From Sandaracinaceae bacterium (GTDB lineage: Bacteria; Myxococcota_A; Polyangia; Polyangiales; Sandaracinaceae), in assembly GCA_019637095.1 (NCBI GenBank), contig JAHBWG010000067.1, forward strand, positions 1-53,104: a DNA stretch of 53,104 bases, given 5' to 3'. Below, piece by piece: positions 27,986-37,764 of this stretch. Under the pieces are notes generated by a model. It ran no database searches and was not told the origin of the DNA. It saw only the letters and a program-made list of their open reading frames with translations. A program made the position numbers and the translations under genes. Numbering within the stretch: position 1 is the stretch's first letter; each line of letters starts with the position of its first letter.

Positions 27986-29365
27986 TCAGCCGAACGCTTC
28001 GCGCAGGGCCTCCTCGAGCGAGCGCACCCCGACGAGCTCGATCCCGCGCGGCGCGTCGCCGTTGAGCGCCGCGAGGTTCGTGGCCGGCAGGATCGCGCGG
28101 GAGAAGCCGAGCTTCTGGGCCTCGGTGAGGCGCAGCGCGGCGCGCGGGACCGCCCGGAGCTCGCCGGCGAGCCCGACCTCGCCGAACGCCACGAGCCCCG
28201 GCGACACCGGCCGCTCGCGCAGGCTCGAGACCACGGCGATCGCCAGCGCGACATCCACCGCGCGCTCGTCCACGCGCGCGCCGCCCGCGACGCTCGCGAA
28301 GACGTCCTGATCGAGCACGTGCACCTGCGCCTTGCGATCCAGCACGGCGAGGAGGATCGCCAGGCGCTTCCCGTCGAGCCCGGTCGAGACGCGGCGCGCC
28401 GCGCCGTACACCGCGGGCGCGACGAGCGCCTGGACCTCGACGAGCAGCGGGCGCGTGCCCTCCGCGGTCGGCACCACGACCGAGCCCGCGGCGCGCTCCG
28501 GGCGCTCCGACAGGAACAGCGCGCTCGGATCGGGCACCTCGCGCAGCCCGTCCTCCACCATCTCGAACACGCCGACCTCGTGCGCGGCGCCGAAGCGGTT
28601 CTTCTCCGTGCGCACGAGCCGGAACGCGCCCGACGGATCGCCCTCGAACGCGAGCACGGTGTCGACGAGGTGCTCGAGCACCTTGGGCCCCGCGAGCGTG
28701 CCCTCCTTCGTGACGTGCCCGATGAGGAAGAGCGTGAGCCCGTCGCGCTTGGCGAGCTCGATCAGCCGGCTCGCCACCGCGCGGATCTGGCCGACGCTCC
28801 CGGCGACGGAGTCGAGCGTGGCCGCGCGCAGCGTCTGCACGCTGTCGACGACGACGACGCTCGGGCGCTCGGCCGCGATCGCCGCCTCGACGTCCTCGAG
28901 ATCGGTGGTCGAGACGACGAGCACGTTCTTGTGCGCGACGCCGAGCCGGCGCGCGCGCGAGGCGACCTGCGCCGCCGACTCTTCGCCGCTCGCGTAGAGG
29001 CCCCGCACGTCACCGCGACAGAGCCCGGCGAGCGCCTGCATCAGGAGCGTGGACTTGCCGATCCCCGGATCGCCGCCGAGCAGGACGACGCCGCCCGCGA
29101 CCGCGCCGCCGCCGAGCACGCGATCGAGCTCGGCGAGGTGCGTCGAGCGCCGGGCCGCGTCGTCCGTCTCGACCTCGTCGAGCGGGCGCGCGCGCACGCC
29201 GCCCGACGCAGGCGGCGCGACGCGCGGGGCGGCCGGGCGCGCGCGGCGCTCCTCGAGCGAGCTCCACGCGCCGCAGGCCGGGCACTTGCCCAACCAGCGC
29301 AGCGACTCCGCGCCGCACTCGGCGCACGCGTACACGGACTTCGGCTTCTTCACGGGGTGGCTCAT
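27986..29365 (-). CDS. radA: DNA repair protein RadA (Sms)
   Basis: RadA is a RecA-like ATPase and helicase that extends recombination intermediates. The 459-residue product has the N-terminal zinc finger (CAECG ... CPACG), Walker A GGDPGIGKST, the RadA-specific KNRFG motif (EKNRFGAAHE) and a C-terminal Lon-like domain (STGLDGKRLAILLAVLDR ... FGEVGLAGELR). The length is normal. It is divergent from the TPR gene at 29510 across 144 nt in which I see no clear promoter. Confidence 0.96.
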   Translation of the reverse strand: MSHPVKKPKSVYACAECGAESLRWLGKCPACGAWSSLEERRARPAAPRVAPPASGGVRARPLDEVETDDAARRSTHLAELDRVLGGGAVAGGVVLLGGDPGIGKSTLLMQALAGLCRGDVRGLYASGEESAAQVASRARRLGVAHKNVLVVSTTDLEDVEAAIAAERPSVVVVDSVQTLRAATLDSVAGSVGQIRAVASRLIELAKRDGLTLFLIGHVTKEGTLAGPKVLEHLVDTVLAFEGDPSGAFRLVRTEKNRFGAAHEVGVFEMVEDGLREVPDPSALFLSERPERAAGSVVVPTAEGTRPLLVEVQALVAPAVYGAARRVSTGLDGKRLAILLAVLDRKAQVHVLDQDVFASVAGGARVDERAVDVALAIAVVSSLRERPVSPGLVAFGEVGLAGELRAVPRAALRLTEAQKLGFSRAILPATNLAALNGDAPRGIELVGVRSLEEALREAFG

Positions 29366-29509
29366 CGGGCGGGGCGCTCCTCGGTTGCGCAGCGCGGCTG
29401 CGCGAGATCCTGCGCACGGACGGGGGGCGCCCCGGCGACTGACGCATTCTGCCGTTTTCTTGCCGCCTCGGGGGGAGCGCAGGCATCCGTCACGTCAGGA
29501 GAACGACCC

Positions 29510-30346
29510 ATGGGAGAGCCCGCCCTCGACTCGAGCCCCGCGCCCACCCGGCACCGCCTGAACCTCCGCGTCCTCTGCTTCCGGAACGATCCGGGCACCG
29601 GTGAGCCGGTGATGCTCGCGCGCGAGCTGATCGCAGAGGGCCGCTACGAGGAGGCGGTGGACCTGACCGGCCGGAGCCTCGAGACCGAGCCCGAGGACGC
29701 CGACCTCCTGCTCACCCACGGCGTCGCGCTCCGCGCCCGCGGTGAGCTGAAGACCGCGCAGCTCGCCCTCACGCGCGCGGCCAAGGCGGACCCGGAGTGG
29801 CCCGAGGCCTGGCACCACCTCGCCGCGGTGCTCGTCGCGCGCGGGCGGATCGCGCAGGCCTACCGCGTCGCGGAGCGGGGGCTCGAGCTCGATCCGTTCG
29901 ACGAGGAGCTGCGCGCGATCTTCGAGCTCGGCGAGCTCGAGGAGCGGGCGCAGCGCTACATCGACGGAGATCGCGACGCCGAGGACCCGACGCTCCTCGC
30001 GCAGGCGCTGCTCGCGCGCGGGCGCGTCGAGACCGCGTTCGAGCTCACGCGGGCCGCGCTGATGGAGGAGATCGACGACGAAGACCTGATGGTCGCGCAC
30101 GCGACGGCGGCGCGCGCGCGCGGGGACCTCGACGAGGCGGTGAGCGTGCTGACGCTCGCGACGATGGAGGCGCCCGACTTCGCGGAGGCCTGGCGGCTGC
30201 TCGCGCTCTCGCTCGAGGAGCGCGGCGAGCCGGATCGCGCGCGCGAGGCGGCCGCGCACGCGCTCGCCGCCGCGCCGTTCGAGCCCGCGCTGCGCGCGCT
30301 GCACGCGCGCCTCGACGCCGGCGGCGAGACCCTCGTCGTCCTCTGA
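29510..30346 (+). CDS. Cytoplasmic TPR protein
   Basis: The 278-residue product has no signal peptide. From about residue 35 it is a series of about six TPR-like helix pairs: MLARELIAEGRYEEAVDLTG, DLLLTHGVALRARGELKTAQ, AWHHLAAVLVARGRIAQAYR, and a second block near 170-270. It should be a protein-protein interaction scaffold; no partner can be named. AGGAGA (29497-29502) lies 7 nt before the ATG and fixes the start. It is convergent with the kinase at 30360, 13 nt away. Confidence 0.82.
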   Translation: MGEPALDSSPAPTRHRLNLRVLCFRNDPGTGEPVMLARELIAEGRYEEAVDLTGRSLETEPEDADLLLTHGVALRARGELKTAQLALTRAAKADPEWPEAWHHLAAVLVARGRIAQAYRVAERGLELDPFDEELRAIFELGELEERAQRYIDGDRDAEDPTLLAQALLARGRVETAFELTRAALMEEIDDEDLMVAHATAARARGDLDEAVSVLTLATMEAPDFAEAWRLLALSLEERGEPDRAREAAAHALAAAPFEPALRALHARLDAGGETLVVL

Positions 30347-30359
30347 CGTGACGCGCTCC

Positions 30360-31553
30360 TCACTCGAAGAGGTGGGCGTACACCGCCCAACCGACGCCGA
30401 GCATGAGCAGCCCCATCACGAGCGCGCCGAGCGCGACGCCGAGCCAGAGCCCCGAGCCGCGCGGCTTCGCGGCCGGCGCGGGCGGCGCGATCGCGTCCTG
30501 GTACTGCGGCATCTCGGGCACCGTCACCGGCGGCTCGCTCGCCTCGAAGTCGATCTCGATGCTCGGCTCGCTCTCGCCCGCGTCGAGCAGGCGGATCGTC
30601 GCCGGCCGCTCCTGCTCCTGGCCGAAGAGCCCCTCGGTGCGCACCGTCGCGTCCTCGTGGACCTCCCAGTCGAGCTCGATCGGCGCGTTGCCCTGCGCCT
30701 TGAGGACGTCGCGCATCGTGCGCGCGGACTGCCAGCGGTCGCCGGGGTCGCGCTTGAGCGCGCCGTCCACCGCGGTGACCAGCCACTCCGGCAGGTCTCT
30801 GCGCGCGGTCGCGAGGCTCGGCGGCGCCTCGTTCAGCAGCCGCGCGATCAGCCGGTTGTAGCTGTCCTCGTCGAACGGCGGCCGCCCCGTCAGCGCGTGG
30901 AACATCACCGCGCCGATCGCCCACACGTCGGCGCGGTTGTCGATGGGATCGCCCGCCGCCTGCTCGGGCGCCATGTAGTACGGGGTCCCGAGGATCGCGC
31001 CCTGCTGCGTGCTGAAGAGCTCGGGCCCCGAGTTCGTGCGCTTGGCGACGCCGAAGTCGATGATCTTCGCGCGCAGCTCGCCGTTCGCGTCCCACGTCAG
31101 GAAGATGTTCCCCGGCTTGATGTCGCGGTGGACGATCGCGCGGTCGTGCGCGGCGGCGATCCCGTCGAGCACCTGCACCATCACCTCGACGATCTCGTCG
31201 AGCCGCAGGTCGTTCGCCTCGATCGCGTCGTCGAGCGTGCGGCCCTCGAGCAGCTCGAGCGCGAGGTAGAGCGAGCCGTCGGGCTCGCGGCCCGCGTCGA
31301 GCACGTCGCAGATCGCGGGGTGGTCGATGTCCGACGCGGCGCGCGCCTCGCGCAGGAACCGCACGCCGAACCCCTCGTACTCCGCGAACCCGGGCTCGAT
31401 CATCTTGAGCGCGACGTGCTTGCCCGTGAACTGGTGGACGGCGGCGTACACCGCGCCGATCGCACCGGTGCCGAGCAGGCGGTTCAGCCGGTACTTCCCG
31501 GCGACCACGCTGCCGATCCGGGCGCTCGTTTCGACTGTGCTGCTCTTCCCCAC
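30360..31553 (-). CDS. Tail-anchored Ser/Thr protein kinase
   Basis: The 397-residue Hanks-type kinase has glycine loop GTGAIGAVY, VALKMIE lysine, IVHRDIKPGN, IIDFGVAKR and YYMAPEQ. A linker rich in Glu and Pro leads to a single C-terminal membrane helix (about 370-393, WLGVALGALVMGLLMLGVGW) and only a few residues after it (AVYAHLFE). It would therefore sit in the membrane with the kinase in the cytoplasm and almost no external part, so it probably senses through cytoplasmic or membrane cues. GTG 31553 is the start. Confidence 0.92.
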   Translation of the reverse strand: MGKSSTVETSARIGSVVAGKYRLNRLLGTGAIGAVYAAVHQFTGKHVALKMIEPGFAEYEGFGVRFLREARAASDIDHPAICDVLDAGREPDGSLYLALELLEGRTLDDAIEANDLRLDEIVEVMVQVLDGIAAAHDRAIVHRDIKPGNIFLTWDANGELRAKIIDFGVAKRTNSGPELFSTQQGAILGTPYYMAPEQAAGDPIDNRADVWAIGAVMFHALTGRPPFDEDSYNRLIARLLNEAPPSLATARRDLPEWLVTAVDGALKRDPGDRWQSARTMRDVLKAQGNAPIELDWEVHEDATVRTEGLFGQEQERPATIRLLDAGESEPSIEIDFEASEPPVTVPEMPQYQDAIAPPAPAAKPRGSGLWLGVALGALVMGLLMLGVGWAVYAHLFE

Positions 31554-31681
31554 GTGGGCGGGTCCCCCGCAGATCGTTCGTCCCGCGGACGGCGGGCCGT
31601 CGCCCGCAGCCGCCAGTCATAGCGCTCCCCGATGCGCGGTACAATGATCCACGCTCGCGGCACCCCTCCCCGAACGCGGCC

Positions 31682-32416
31682 TCAGAACCCGACGCGCCGC
31701 ATCACGAAGCGCGGGAGCGCGCGGATGACCGCCATGATCGGCCGCCACGCGGCGGGCGCGTACACCACGGGGACGCCGCGGTCGATCGCGTCGAGCACGG
31801 TGGCGGCCACGTCGTCGGCCTCCCCCGCGAACGGCGGCGGCGAGAGCTCCGCGGTCATCGAGGTGCGCACGAACCCGGGCTTGACGGTGATGACCTCGAG
31901 CCCCTGCGCGCGGTAGCGGTGGTCGAGCCCCTCGAGGTAAGCGGAGAGCCCCGCCTTCGAGGCGCCGTAGAGGACCACCGGCTTGCGCCCGCGCTCGCCA
32001 GCCACCGAGCTGAACACGCACAGCTTGCCTCCGCCCGCCGCGAGCAGGCGCCGGCGCGCCGCCTCGCAGAACAGGACGGTGTTCGTGAAGTCGAGGGTCA
32101 GGAGGCGCTCGGTGAGCGCCGCGTCCGCCTCGAGCGCGTCCTGCGTCGCGAAGATCCCGGCGGTGACCACCACGGCGTCGAGCCGCCCGAGCGCGGCCTC
32201 GGCGGCGTCGAGCGCGCCCTCGAACGTGTCCGGCCCCTCGAGGTCGCAGTGGACGGCCGCGGTCGCCGCCGCGCCCCGGACCTCGAGGTCGCGCGCGGAC
32301 CGCTCGAGCGCGTCGAGGTCGCGGCCGAGCAGCGCGATCCGATCTCCGCGCGCGGCCATCCGGCGCGCGAGCGCGCGCCCCATGCCCTTGGTGGCTCCCA
32401 TGAAAGCGACGTTCAC
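31682..32416 (-). CDS. SDR-family short-chain dehydrogenase
   Basis: The 244-residue Rossmann protein has NVAFMGATKGMGRALA as the cofactor-binding glycine motif (first Gly preceded by Met), a CDLEG segment, the VTAG structural motif, catalytic Ser in VFSSVAG and the YGASKAG active-site pair Tyr/Lys. The C-terminus carries a hydrophobic stretch (WRPIMAVIRALPRFVMRRV) that may bind a membrane. The start GTG 32416 is the first codon before the Rossmann strand. The substrate is unknown. It diverges from the malic enzyme gene by 72 nt. Confidence 0.9.
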   Translation of the reverse strand: MNVAFMGATKGMGRALARRMAARGDRIALLGRDLDALERSARDLEVRGAAATAAVHCDLEGPDTFEGALDAAEAALGRLDAVVVTAGIFATQDALEADAALTERLLTLDFTNTVLFCEAARRRLLAAGGGKLCVFSSVAGERGRKPVVLYGASKAGLSAYLEGLDHRYRAQGLEVITVKPGFVRTSMTAELSPPPFAGEADDVAATVLDAIDRGVPVVYAPAAWRPIMAVIRALPRFVMRRVGF

Positions 32417-32488
32417 GGGACGCAGCCTAGCAGGCCCGCCCTCCCCGCGGCGGCTTGTCCCGGCCTCGCCAGGGGGTAGCCTCCGCGG

Positions 32489-34195
32489 ATGGCCCGCTAC
32501 GAGCTCGACCTCGGAGAGGACGGATTGCCCGAGATCCACGTCCCGCACCGCGGGCACGCCCTCCTCGAGAACAACGTCTACAACCACGGCACCGCGTTCA
32601 CGATGGAGGAGCGCGAAGCGCTCGGCTTGCTCGGGCTCTTGCCCGCCGCCGTGCGCACGCTCGAGGAGCAGGTCGAGCGCGCCTACGAGCACGTGACCTC
32701 GAGCGACGATCCGCTCGACCGCTACCTCGCGCTCGCGGACCTCGAGTCCCGCAACGCCACCCTCTACTACCGCGTGCTCGTCGAGCACCTCGAGGAGCTG
32801 TTGCCGGTCGTGTACACGCCGACCGTCGGGCGCGCGTGCCAGCGCTTCAGCCACCTCTTCCGGCGCGGGCGCGGGCTCTGGATCACGCCCAAGCACCGCG
32901 GGCGCATCGCCAAGGTCCTGCGCAACGCGCCCTTCGAGGGCGTCCGGCTCATCTGCGTGACCGACAACGAGCGCATCCTCGGCCTGGGCGATCAAGGCGC
33001 CGGCGGCATGGGCATCCCCGTCGGCAAGCTCGACCTCTACGTCGTCGGCGCCGGGATCCACCCGACCAAGACGCTGCCGATCAGCCTCGACGTCGGGACG
33101 GACAACCCCGACCTGCTCGCGGATCCGTTCTACATCGGCTGGCGCGGCGAGCGCCTGCGCGGCCCGGCCTACGACGAGATGGTCGAGGAGCTGGTCGTCG
33201 CCGTGAAGGACGTGTTCCCGCGCGCGCTGTTGCAGTGGGAGGACTTCAAGAAGGCCAACGCCTTCACCCTGCTCGACCGCTACGCCGACCGGCTGCTGAG
33301 CTTCAACGACGACATCCAGGGGACGGCGGGCGTCGCGCTCGCGGGCGTCGTCGCCGCCTCGCGCATCAGCGGCGTGCCGATGCGCGAGCAGCGCATCGTC
33401 ATGCTCGGCGCGGGCGCCGCGGGCGTCGGGATCGCGCGCATCCTCGCGGCCGAGCTCGATCACCTGGGCCTGTCCGCCGAGGACGCGCGCCGCGCCGTCG
33501 CGATCCTCGACAGCGAGGGGCTCCTCGTCGACACGCGCGACTACCGCGACGCGTACAAGCAGAAGTTCGCGTGGCCGGCGGCGTGGGCGAGCGCGATCGG
33601 CCTCGACCCGTCGCGCCCGATCGATCTCCTCGACGTGGTGCGCGCGATGAAGCCGACCGTGCTGATCGGCACCTCGGGCATCCCCGGCACGTTCGGCGAG
33701 GGGGTCGTGCGCGAGATGGCGCGGCACTGCGCGAGCCCGGCGATCTTCCCGTTCTCGAACCCGAACTCGAAGGCGGAGGCGCGCCCGAAGGACCTCGTGG
33801 CGTGGACCGAGGGCCGCGCGCTGATCGCGGCGGGGAGCCCCTTCGCGCCCGTGGCGTACGGGGACCGCACGTTCGACATCGCGCAGGGCAACAACGTCTA
33901 CGTGTTCCCGGGCGTGGGGCTCGGCGCCCTGGTCAGCGGCGCGACGAAGATCGTCGACTCGATGTTCGCGGCCGCGGCGCACGCGATCGGCGAGCAGCTC
34001 GACGCGAGCGACATCGCCGCGCGCCGCCTCTACCCGCCGCTCGCGAACCTGCGCGCGATCTCGCGCGCGGTGGCGATCGAGGTGGGCCTCCACGCGATGG
34101 AGCTCGGGCTCGCGCCGCCGCTCTCCGCGGACGAGCTGGCCGCGCGCGTGGACGCGGCGACGTGGTTCCCGCGCTACGCGCGCGTGAGGCCGTGA
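32489..34195 (+). CDS. maeA: NAD-dependent malic enzyme
   Basis: It decarboxylates malate to pyruvate with reduction of NAD(P). The 568-residue length and order fit the large malic enzyme type. VVYTPTVGRACQRFSHLF carries the substrate-site Tyr. GLGDQGAGGMGIPVGK and FNDDIQGTAGVALAG (metal-site Asp residues) follow, then the Rossmann motif VMLGAGAAGVGIA and the closing NPNSKAEARP. NAD preference is the usual reading for this family in bacteria but is inferred. It is monocistronic as far as can be seen, and convergent with the next gene. Confidence 0.95.
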   Translation: MARYELDLGEDGLPEIHVPHRGHALLENNVYNHGTAFTMEEREALGLLGLLPAAVRTLEEQVERAYEHVTSSDDPLDRYLALADLESRNATLYYRVLVEHLEELLPVVYTPTVGRACQRFSHLFRRGRGLWITPKHRGRIAKVLRNAPFEGVRLICVTDNERILGLGDQGAGGMGIPVGKLDLYVVGAGIHPTKTLPISLDVGTDNPDLLADPFYIGWRGERLRGPAYDEMVEELVVAVKDVFPRALLQWEDFKKANAFTLLDRYADRLLSFNDDIQGTAGVALAGVVAASRISGVPMREQRIVMLGAGAAGVGIARILAAELDHLGLSAEDARRAVAILDSEGLLVDTRDYRDAYKQKFAWPAAWASAIGLDPSRPIDLLDVVRAMKPTVLIGTSGIPGTFGEGVVREMARHCASPAIFPFSNPNSKAEARPKDLVAWTEGRALIAAGSPFAPVAYGDRTFDIAQGNNVYVFPGVGLGALVSGATKIVDSMFAAAAHAIGEQLDASDIAARRLYPPLANLRAISRAVAIEVGLHAMELGLAPPLSADELAARVDAATWFPRYARVRP

Positions 34196-34204
34196 GCGAG
34201 GCCG

Positions 34205-35452
34205 TCAGGGCGGCGCGCAGCCCGGCATGTCGAACGACACGACGTCTTGACACCAGGTGCGGTCGCTCGGGCCGGGCGCGGACCGGCACGCGGTCCCGCG
34301 GGCGGCGCCGTCGAAGCGGCCGGTGAGCACCACCGTCTCGCCGCACGCGCGCACCGTCACGCGGTACGCGACGGCGCGGCCCGAGATGCAGCTCTGGTAG
34401 TGCGCGACGTGCACGCGGTAGGTGCCCGCGGGCGCGGTGCCGACGGGCCAGAAGACGTGCTCGTTGTCGACGCCGAGGTTCGAGCTGCACGCCGCGTTCG
34501 CGTCGAGATCGAGCCGCGCGCCGGTGAACGAGCTCGTGTTGCCGTAGTAGACGAGCACGCCGGAGGGGTCGGTGACGTAGAGGTCCATGTCCGTCGCCTC
34601 GCCCATCGTGAGCGTGACCTCGACGTCGCCGGCGCCGACCGCGTTCACCTCGAGCTCGCGGCCGACCGCCGGGCCGACGCGGCCCTCGAGGTCGGTCGCG
34701 GCGATGCGCATCGTCACGCGGAACGTCTGCCCCGGGCCCAGGCTCGCGCCGTTCGGCATCACCGGCGCCTGGATCGCGAAGTACACGGTCGCGCCGTCCG
34801 AGCCGCCCGCGGAGACCACGCCGAGCTCCGTGGGCACCGTCGCGGGCAGCCAGAAGTGGCCGGGGTAACCGACGAACTCGACCAGGTAGCCGGCGACGTC
34901 GGTGCCGCCGCGGCCGTCGCGCGCGCGCACGAGCGCCCTCGAGGGCGTGCGCGGCAGGATCGTCAGCGCCCGATCGGTGCGCTCGCTCGGGTCGAGCGTC
35001 GTGCTCGGCCCGCCGCCGACGGGCGCGGGCATCGGCTGCGGCCGCAGCTCGCCGCCGGGCACGATCCAGGGCGTGTCCACGGTCCGCGCGACCGGCGACG
35101 ATCCGAACGTCGTATCGAGCAGGAGGCGGCCGCTCTCGACCATGCTCTCGATCGAGACGAACGGGCCGGGCCGGTAGCGGTCGCGCATCGAGGGCCGGCG
35201 CGGCCCCGGGTCGACCGGATCGGGCCCGGGGCGCGGGCCGGGCGCGTCGCGCGGCGCGTCGTCGAGGCCGGGCGCCGGCGCGTCGGGCGCGTCGTCGCCG
35301 CCCCACCCCGCGAGGCGCTCGCGCGCGCCGACCGCGAGGCCGATCACGCCCACCAGGAGCGCGATCGCGACGCAGCCGACGCCACACCCGACGCCGACGC
35401 GCGAGAGCGTGGAGGGCGGCTCGTCCGGCAGGCTCTCTCGCGACGCGCGCAT
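34205..35452 (-). CDS. Membrane-anchored extracytoplasmic protein with YfaP/DUF2135-like C-terminal domain
   Basis: The 415-residue product has an N-terminal anchor helix (VGCVAIALLVGVIGLAVGA, about residues 25-43) and an Asp/Pro/Gly-rich linker (about 50-90). A middle beta-rich region follows. The C-terminal part contains TDMDLYVTDPSGVLVYYGN, DNEHVFWPVGTAPAGTYRV and AVAYRVTVRACGETV, the pattern of DUF2135/YfaP-type beta-sandwich domains with an Asp-rich, possibly calcium-binding loop. The ATG at 35452 is preferred; an upstream ATG would place the start across the promoter of the divergent lipoprotein gene. The function is unknown and the location is probably periplasmic. Confidence 0.7.
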   Translation of the reverse strand: MRASRESLPDEPPSTLSRVGVGCGVGCVAIALLVGVIGLAVGARERLAGWGGDDAPDAPAPGLDDAPRDAPGPRPGPDPVDPGPRRPSMRDRYRPGPFVSIESMVESGRLLLDTTFGSSPVARTVDTPWIVPGGELRPQPMPAPVGGGPSTTLDPSERTDRALTILPRTPSRALVRARDGRGGTDVAGYLVEFVGYPGHFWLPATVPTELGVVSAGGSDGATVYFAIQAPVMPNGASLGPGQTFRVTMRIAATDLEGRVGPAVGRELEVNAVGAGDVEVTLTMGEATDMDLYVTDPSGVLVYYGNTSSFTGARLDLDANAACSSNLGVDNEHVFWPVGTAPAGTYRVHVAHYQSCISGRAVAYRVTVRACGETVVLTGRFDGAARGTACRSAPGPSDRTWCQDVVSFDMPGCAPP

Positions 35453-35541
35453 CGTCCCGAGGACGGTAGCACCGCGTCGCGTGCGCGGGCTCTCGGTCCG
35501 ACCGTTGTCGCGCGGGTCGATCGCTGGTCCAATGGGCGTCG

Positions 35542-37764
35542 ATGTCGCGCACACGCCTCGCCGTTTGGCTCGCGCTCCTGACCGCCCTCGGCTGCGCCCG
35601 CGGCGGCGACCCCGAGGACGCGGGGGCCCCGGGGATGGACGCCGCCCTCGCCGACGCGGGCGTCGAGGACGCGGGAGGCGGCGACGCCGGCGAGCGCGAC
35701 GCCGGCGACGACGCGGGCGAGGCGCTCGACGGGGGGCACGACGCGGGCGGCGGCGGCGCCACCGCGTGCACGGCGGCGAGCGCGCCGGAGGTCTGCGGCG
35801 GGCGCCCGTGCGTCGACGGCTACTGCTGCGATCAGCCCTGCGACGGCGCGTGCCGCGGCTGCGCGGTCCCGGGCGCCGAGGGCACGTGTACGCCGTACGC
35901 CGCGGGGACCGACCCCGGGGACGAGTGCGCGACGCAGGCGCCGGCGACGTGCGGCACGAGCGGCGCGTGCGACGGCGACGGCGCGTGCGCGCGGTACGCC
36001 GCCGGCACGGGCTGCGACGACGGACAGGCGTGCACGACGGACGACGCGTGCGACGGGGCCGGCACCTGCCGCGGCGCCGCGCCGCCGGACTGCAACCCCG
36101 CGCCGGGCAACGAGTGTTGCTTGGGATCCTGCGACGCGAGCGGCGGCTGTCGCACCGAGGCGGGGACCTGCGCCGACGTCTGCGGCGGCAGCTCGCTGAG
36201 CGTCGGCCGCTCGTGTCAGGGCTGCGGCGCCGCGCGCGCCGCCGGCTCTTGCCTCGGCGGCGCGATCCACCGCTGCGACGCGGCGAGCCACTCGCCGTGC
36301 CAGGAGGTGTCGTGCGGCGGCGTCGCCTACTTCTGCACGAACCTCGGCGGCACGTGGGCGTGGCGCGCCGCCGCGATCTGCGACGACGCCGATCCCTGCA
36401 CGCACACCGATCTATGCGTCGCGGGCGCGTGCCGCGGATCGGCGGTGAGCTGCGCGAGCACCGACTGCATGACGCGCGCCTGCAACGGCACCGCGAGCTG
36501 CACCGAGACGCCGCGCACCGGCACGAGCTGCGACGACGGTAACCCGTGCACCTACGGCGACGCGTGCTCGGCGGCCGGCGTGTGCGCGGCGGGCGGCACG
36601 GCGACGTGCACGAGCACGGCGTGCCTCATGCGCAGCTGCAACGGCACCGCGACGTGCACCGAGACGCCGCGCACGGGGCTCGCCTGCGACGACGCCAACC
36701 CCTGCACGCACGGCGAGACGTGCGGCGCGGGCGGCGCGTGCGGCGGCGGCGCTCCGGTGGTCTGCCCGCCCGACACCCCGTGCCGCGTGCACGCGTGCAA
36801 CGGCACGAGCACCTGCACGGCCACCGCGCGCAACGTCGGCGGCGCGTGCGACGACGGCGACCCGGGCACGCCCATCGACCGCTGCGCGGCGGACGGAACG
36901 TGCGTGGGCTCGACGTGCTCGCCGACGCTGCTCTCCGTCTTCGCCGACGACTTCACCGCGCCCTCGTCCTCGAGCTGGACCAGCGGCGCCGACGCCGCGA
37001 TCACGACGAGCCGCTGGCGCGCGTTCACGACGTCGCAGCACGGCGCGCGCATCGACGGCGGCCGGCTCGAGCTCACGAACCAACGGGGCAGCTCCGGCCC
37101 GGGCCACGGCCAGGGGTACGCGTACGTGCGGACGGGCGGCGCCGGCTCCGCGTACGACAACACGCGCTACGCCTCGACGCTCGGGAGCAACGTGGGGCAC
37201 GAGGTCGTGTGGAGCCTCAACATGCGCCGCGACGACCCGGAGAGCACCGACGGCGGCTTCTCCTGCTCGAGCTCGAGCAGCCAGAACGGGATCACGGTGG
37301 GCCTCGCGTACGTGCTCGCGGCCAGCTCGGCGAGCGGGCTCAACGCGAGCGCCGACACGTGCAGCGCGAGCGCGACCTCGTTCGGCTACGCGGTCGTGAT
37401 GGGTGGCAGCGGCGGGCGCGTGCGCCTCGTCCGCTTCGTCAACGGCCTGCGCAACGGGACGCTGACGACCATCGCGCAGTCGAGCGCGTTCACGCGCTCG
37501 CACCACCTGAGCGTGCGCGTGACGTACGACGCGGACACCCACGGTTGGCGGCTCGAGGTGCGCAGCGACGGATCGAGCACCTTCGCCAACCCGGCCACGG
37601 GCACGTACACGTCGACGACCACGGGGACCGACGCGACCTACGTCGGCATGCCGCTCGACTTCGCCGGGCCCTACTTCCAGAGCGGCTGCTGCTGCCTGTG
37701 CTCGAGCCGCTTCACCGCCCGCTTCGACAACGTCTCCGTCGGCGTGCGCTGCGCCGGTGGGTGA
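35542..37764 (+). CDS. Cys-rich repeat lipoprotein with C-terminal lectin-like domain
   Basis: The 740-residue product has a lipoprotein signal with the lipobox LGC (Cys 18) and an Asp/Ala/Gly linker (about 22-73). A long Cys-rich region follows (about 75-460). Its last part repeats a module three times: CNGT..CTET followed by CDDGNPCT and a GxC close (near residues 320, 370 and 420). The C-terminal 270 residues, from ADDFTAPSSSSWTSG, look like a beta-sandwich of the concanavalin/LamG type. It is probably exposed on the outer membrane and may bind polymer or carbohydrate; that is inference. Such proteins are frequent in large myxobacterial genomes. The stop overlaps the mobA start by 8 nt. 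Confidence 0.75.
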   Translation: MSRTRLAVWLALLTALGCARGGDPEDAGAPGMDAALADAGVEDAGGGDAGERDAGDDAGEALDGGHDAGGGGATACTAASAPEVCGGRPCVDGYCCDQPCDGACRGCAVPGAEGTCTPYAAGTDPGDECATQAPATCGTSGACDGDGACARYAAGTGCDDGQACTTDDACDGAGTCRGAAPPDCNPAPGNECCLGSCDASGGCRTEAGTCADVCGGSSLSVGRSCQGCGAARAAGSCLGGAIHRCDAASHSPCQEVSCGGVAYFCTNLGGTWAWRAAAICDDADPCTHTDLCVAGACRGSAVSCASTDCMTRACNGTASCTETPRTGTSCDDGNPCTYGDACSAAGVCAAGGTATCTSTACLMRSCNGTATCTETPRTGLACDDANPCTHGETCGAGGACGGGAPVVCPPDTPCRVHACNGTSTCTATARNVGGACDDGDPGTPIDRCAADGTCVGSTCSPTLLSVFADDFTAPSSSSWTSGADAAITTSRWRAFTTSQHGARIDGGRLELTNQRGSSGPGHGQGYAYVRTGGAGSAYDNTRYASTLGSNVGHEVVWSLNMRRDDPESTDGGFSCSSSSSQNGITVGLAYVLAASSASGLNASADTCSASATSFGYAVVMGGSGGRVRLVRFVNGLRNGTLTTIAQSSAFTRSHHLSVRVTYDADTHGWRLEVRSDGSSTFANPATGTYTSTTTGTDATYVGMPLDFAGPYFQSGCCCLCSSRFTARFDNVSVGVRCAGG

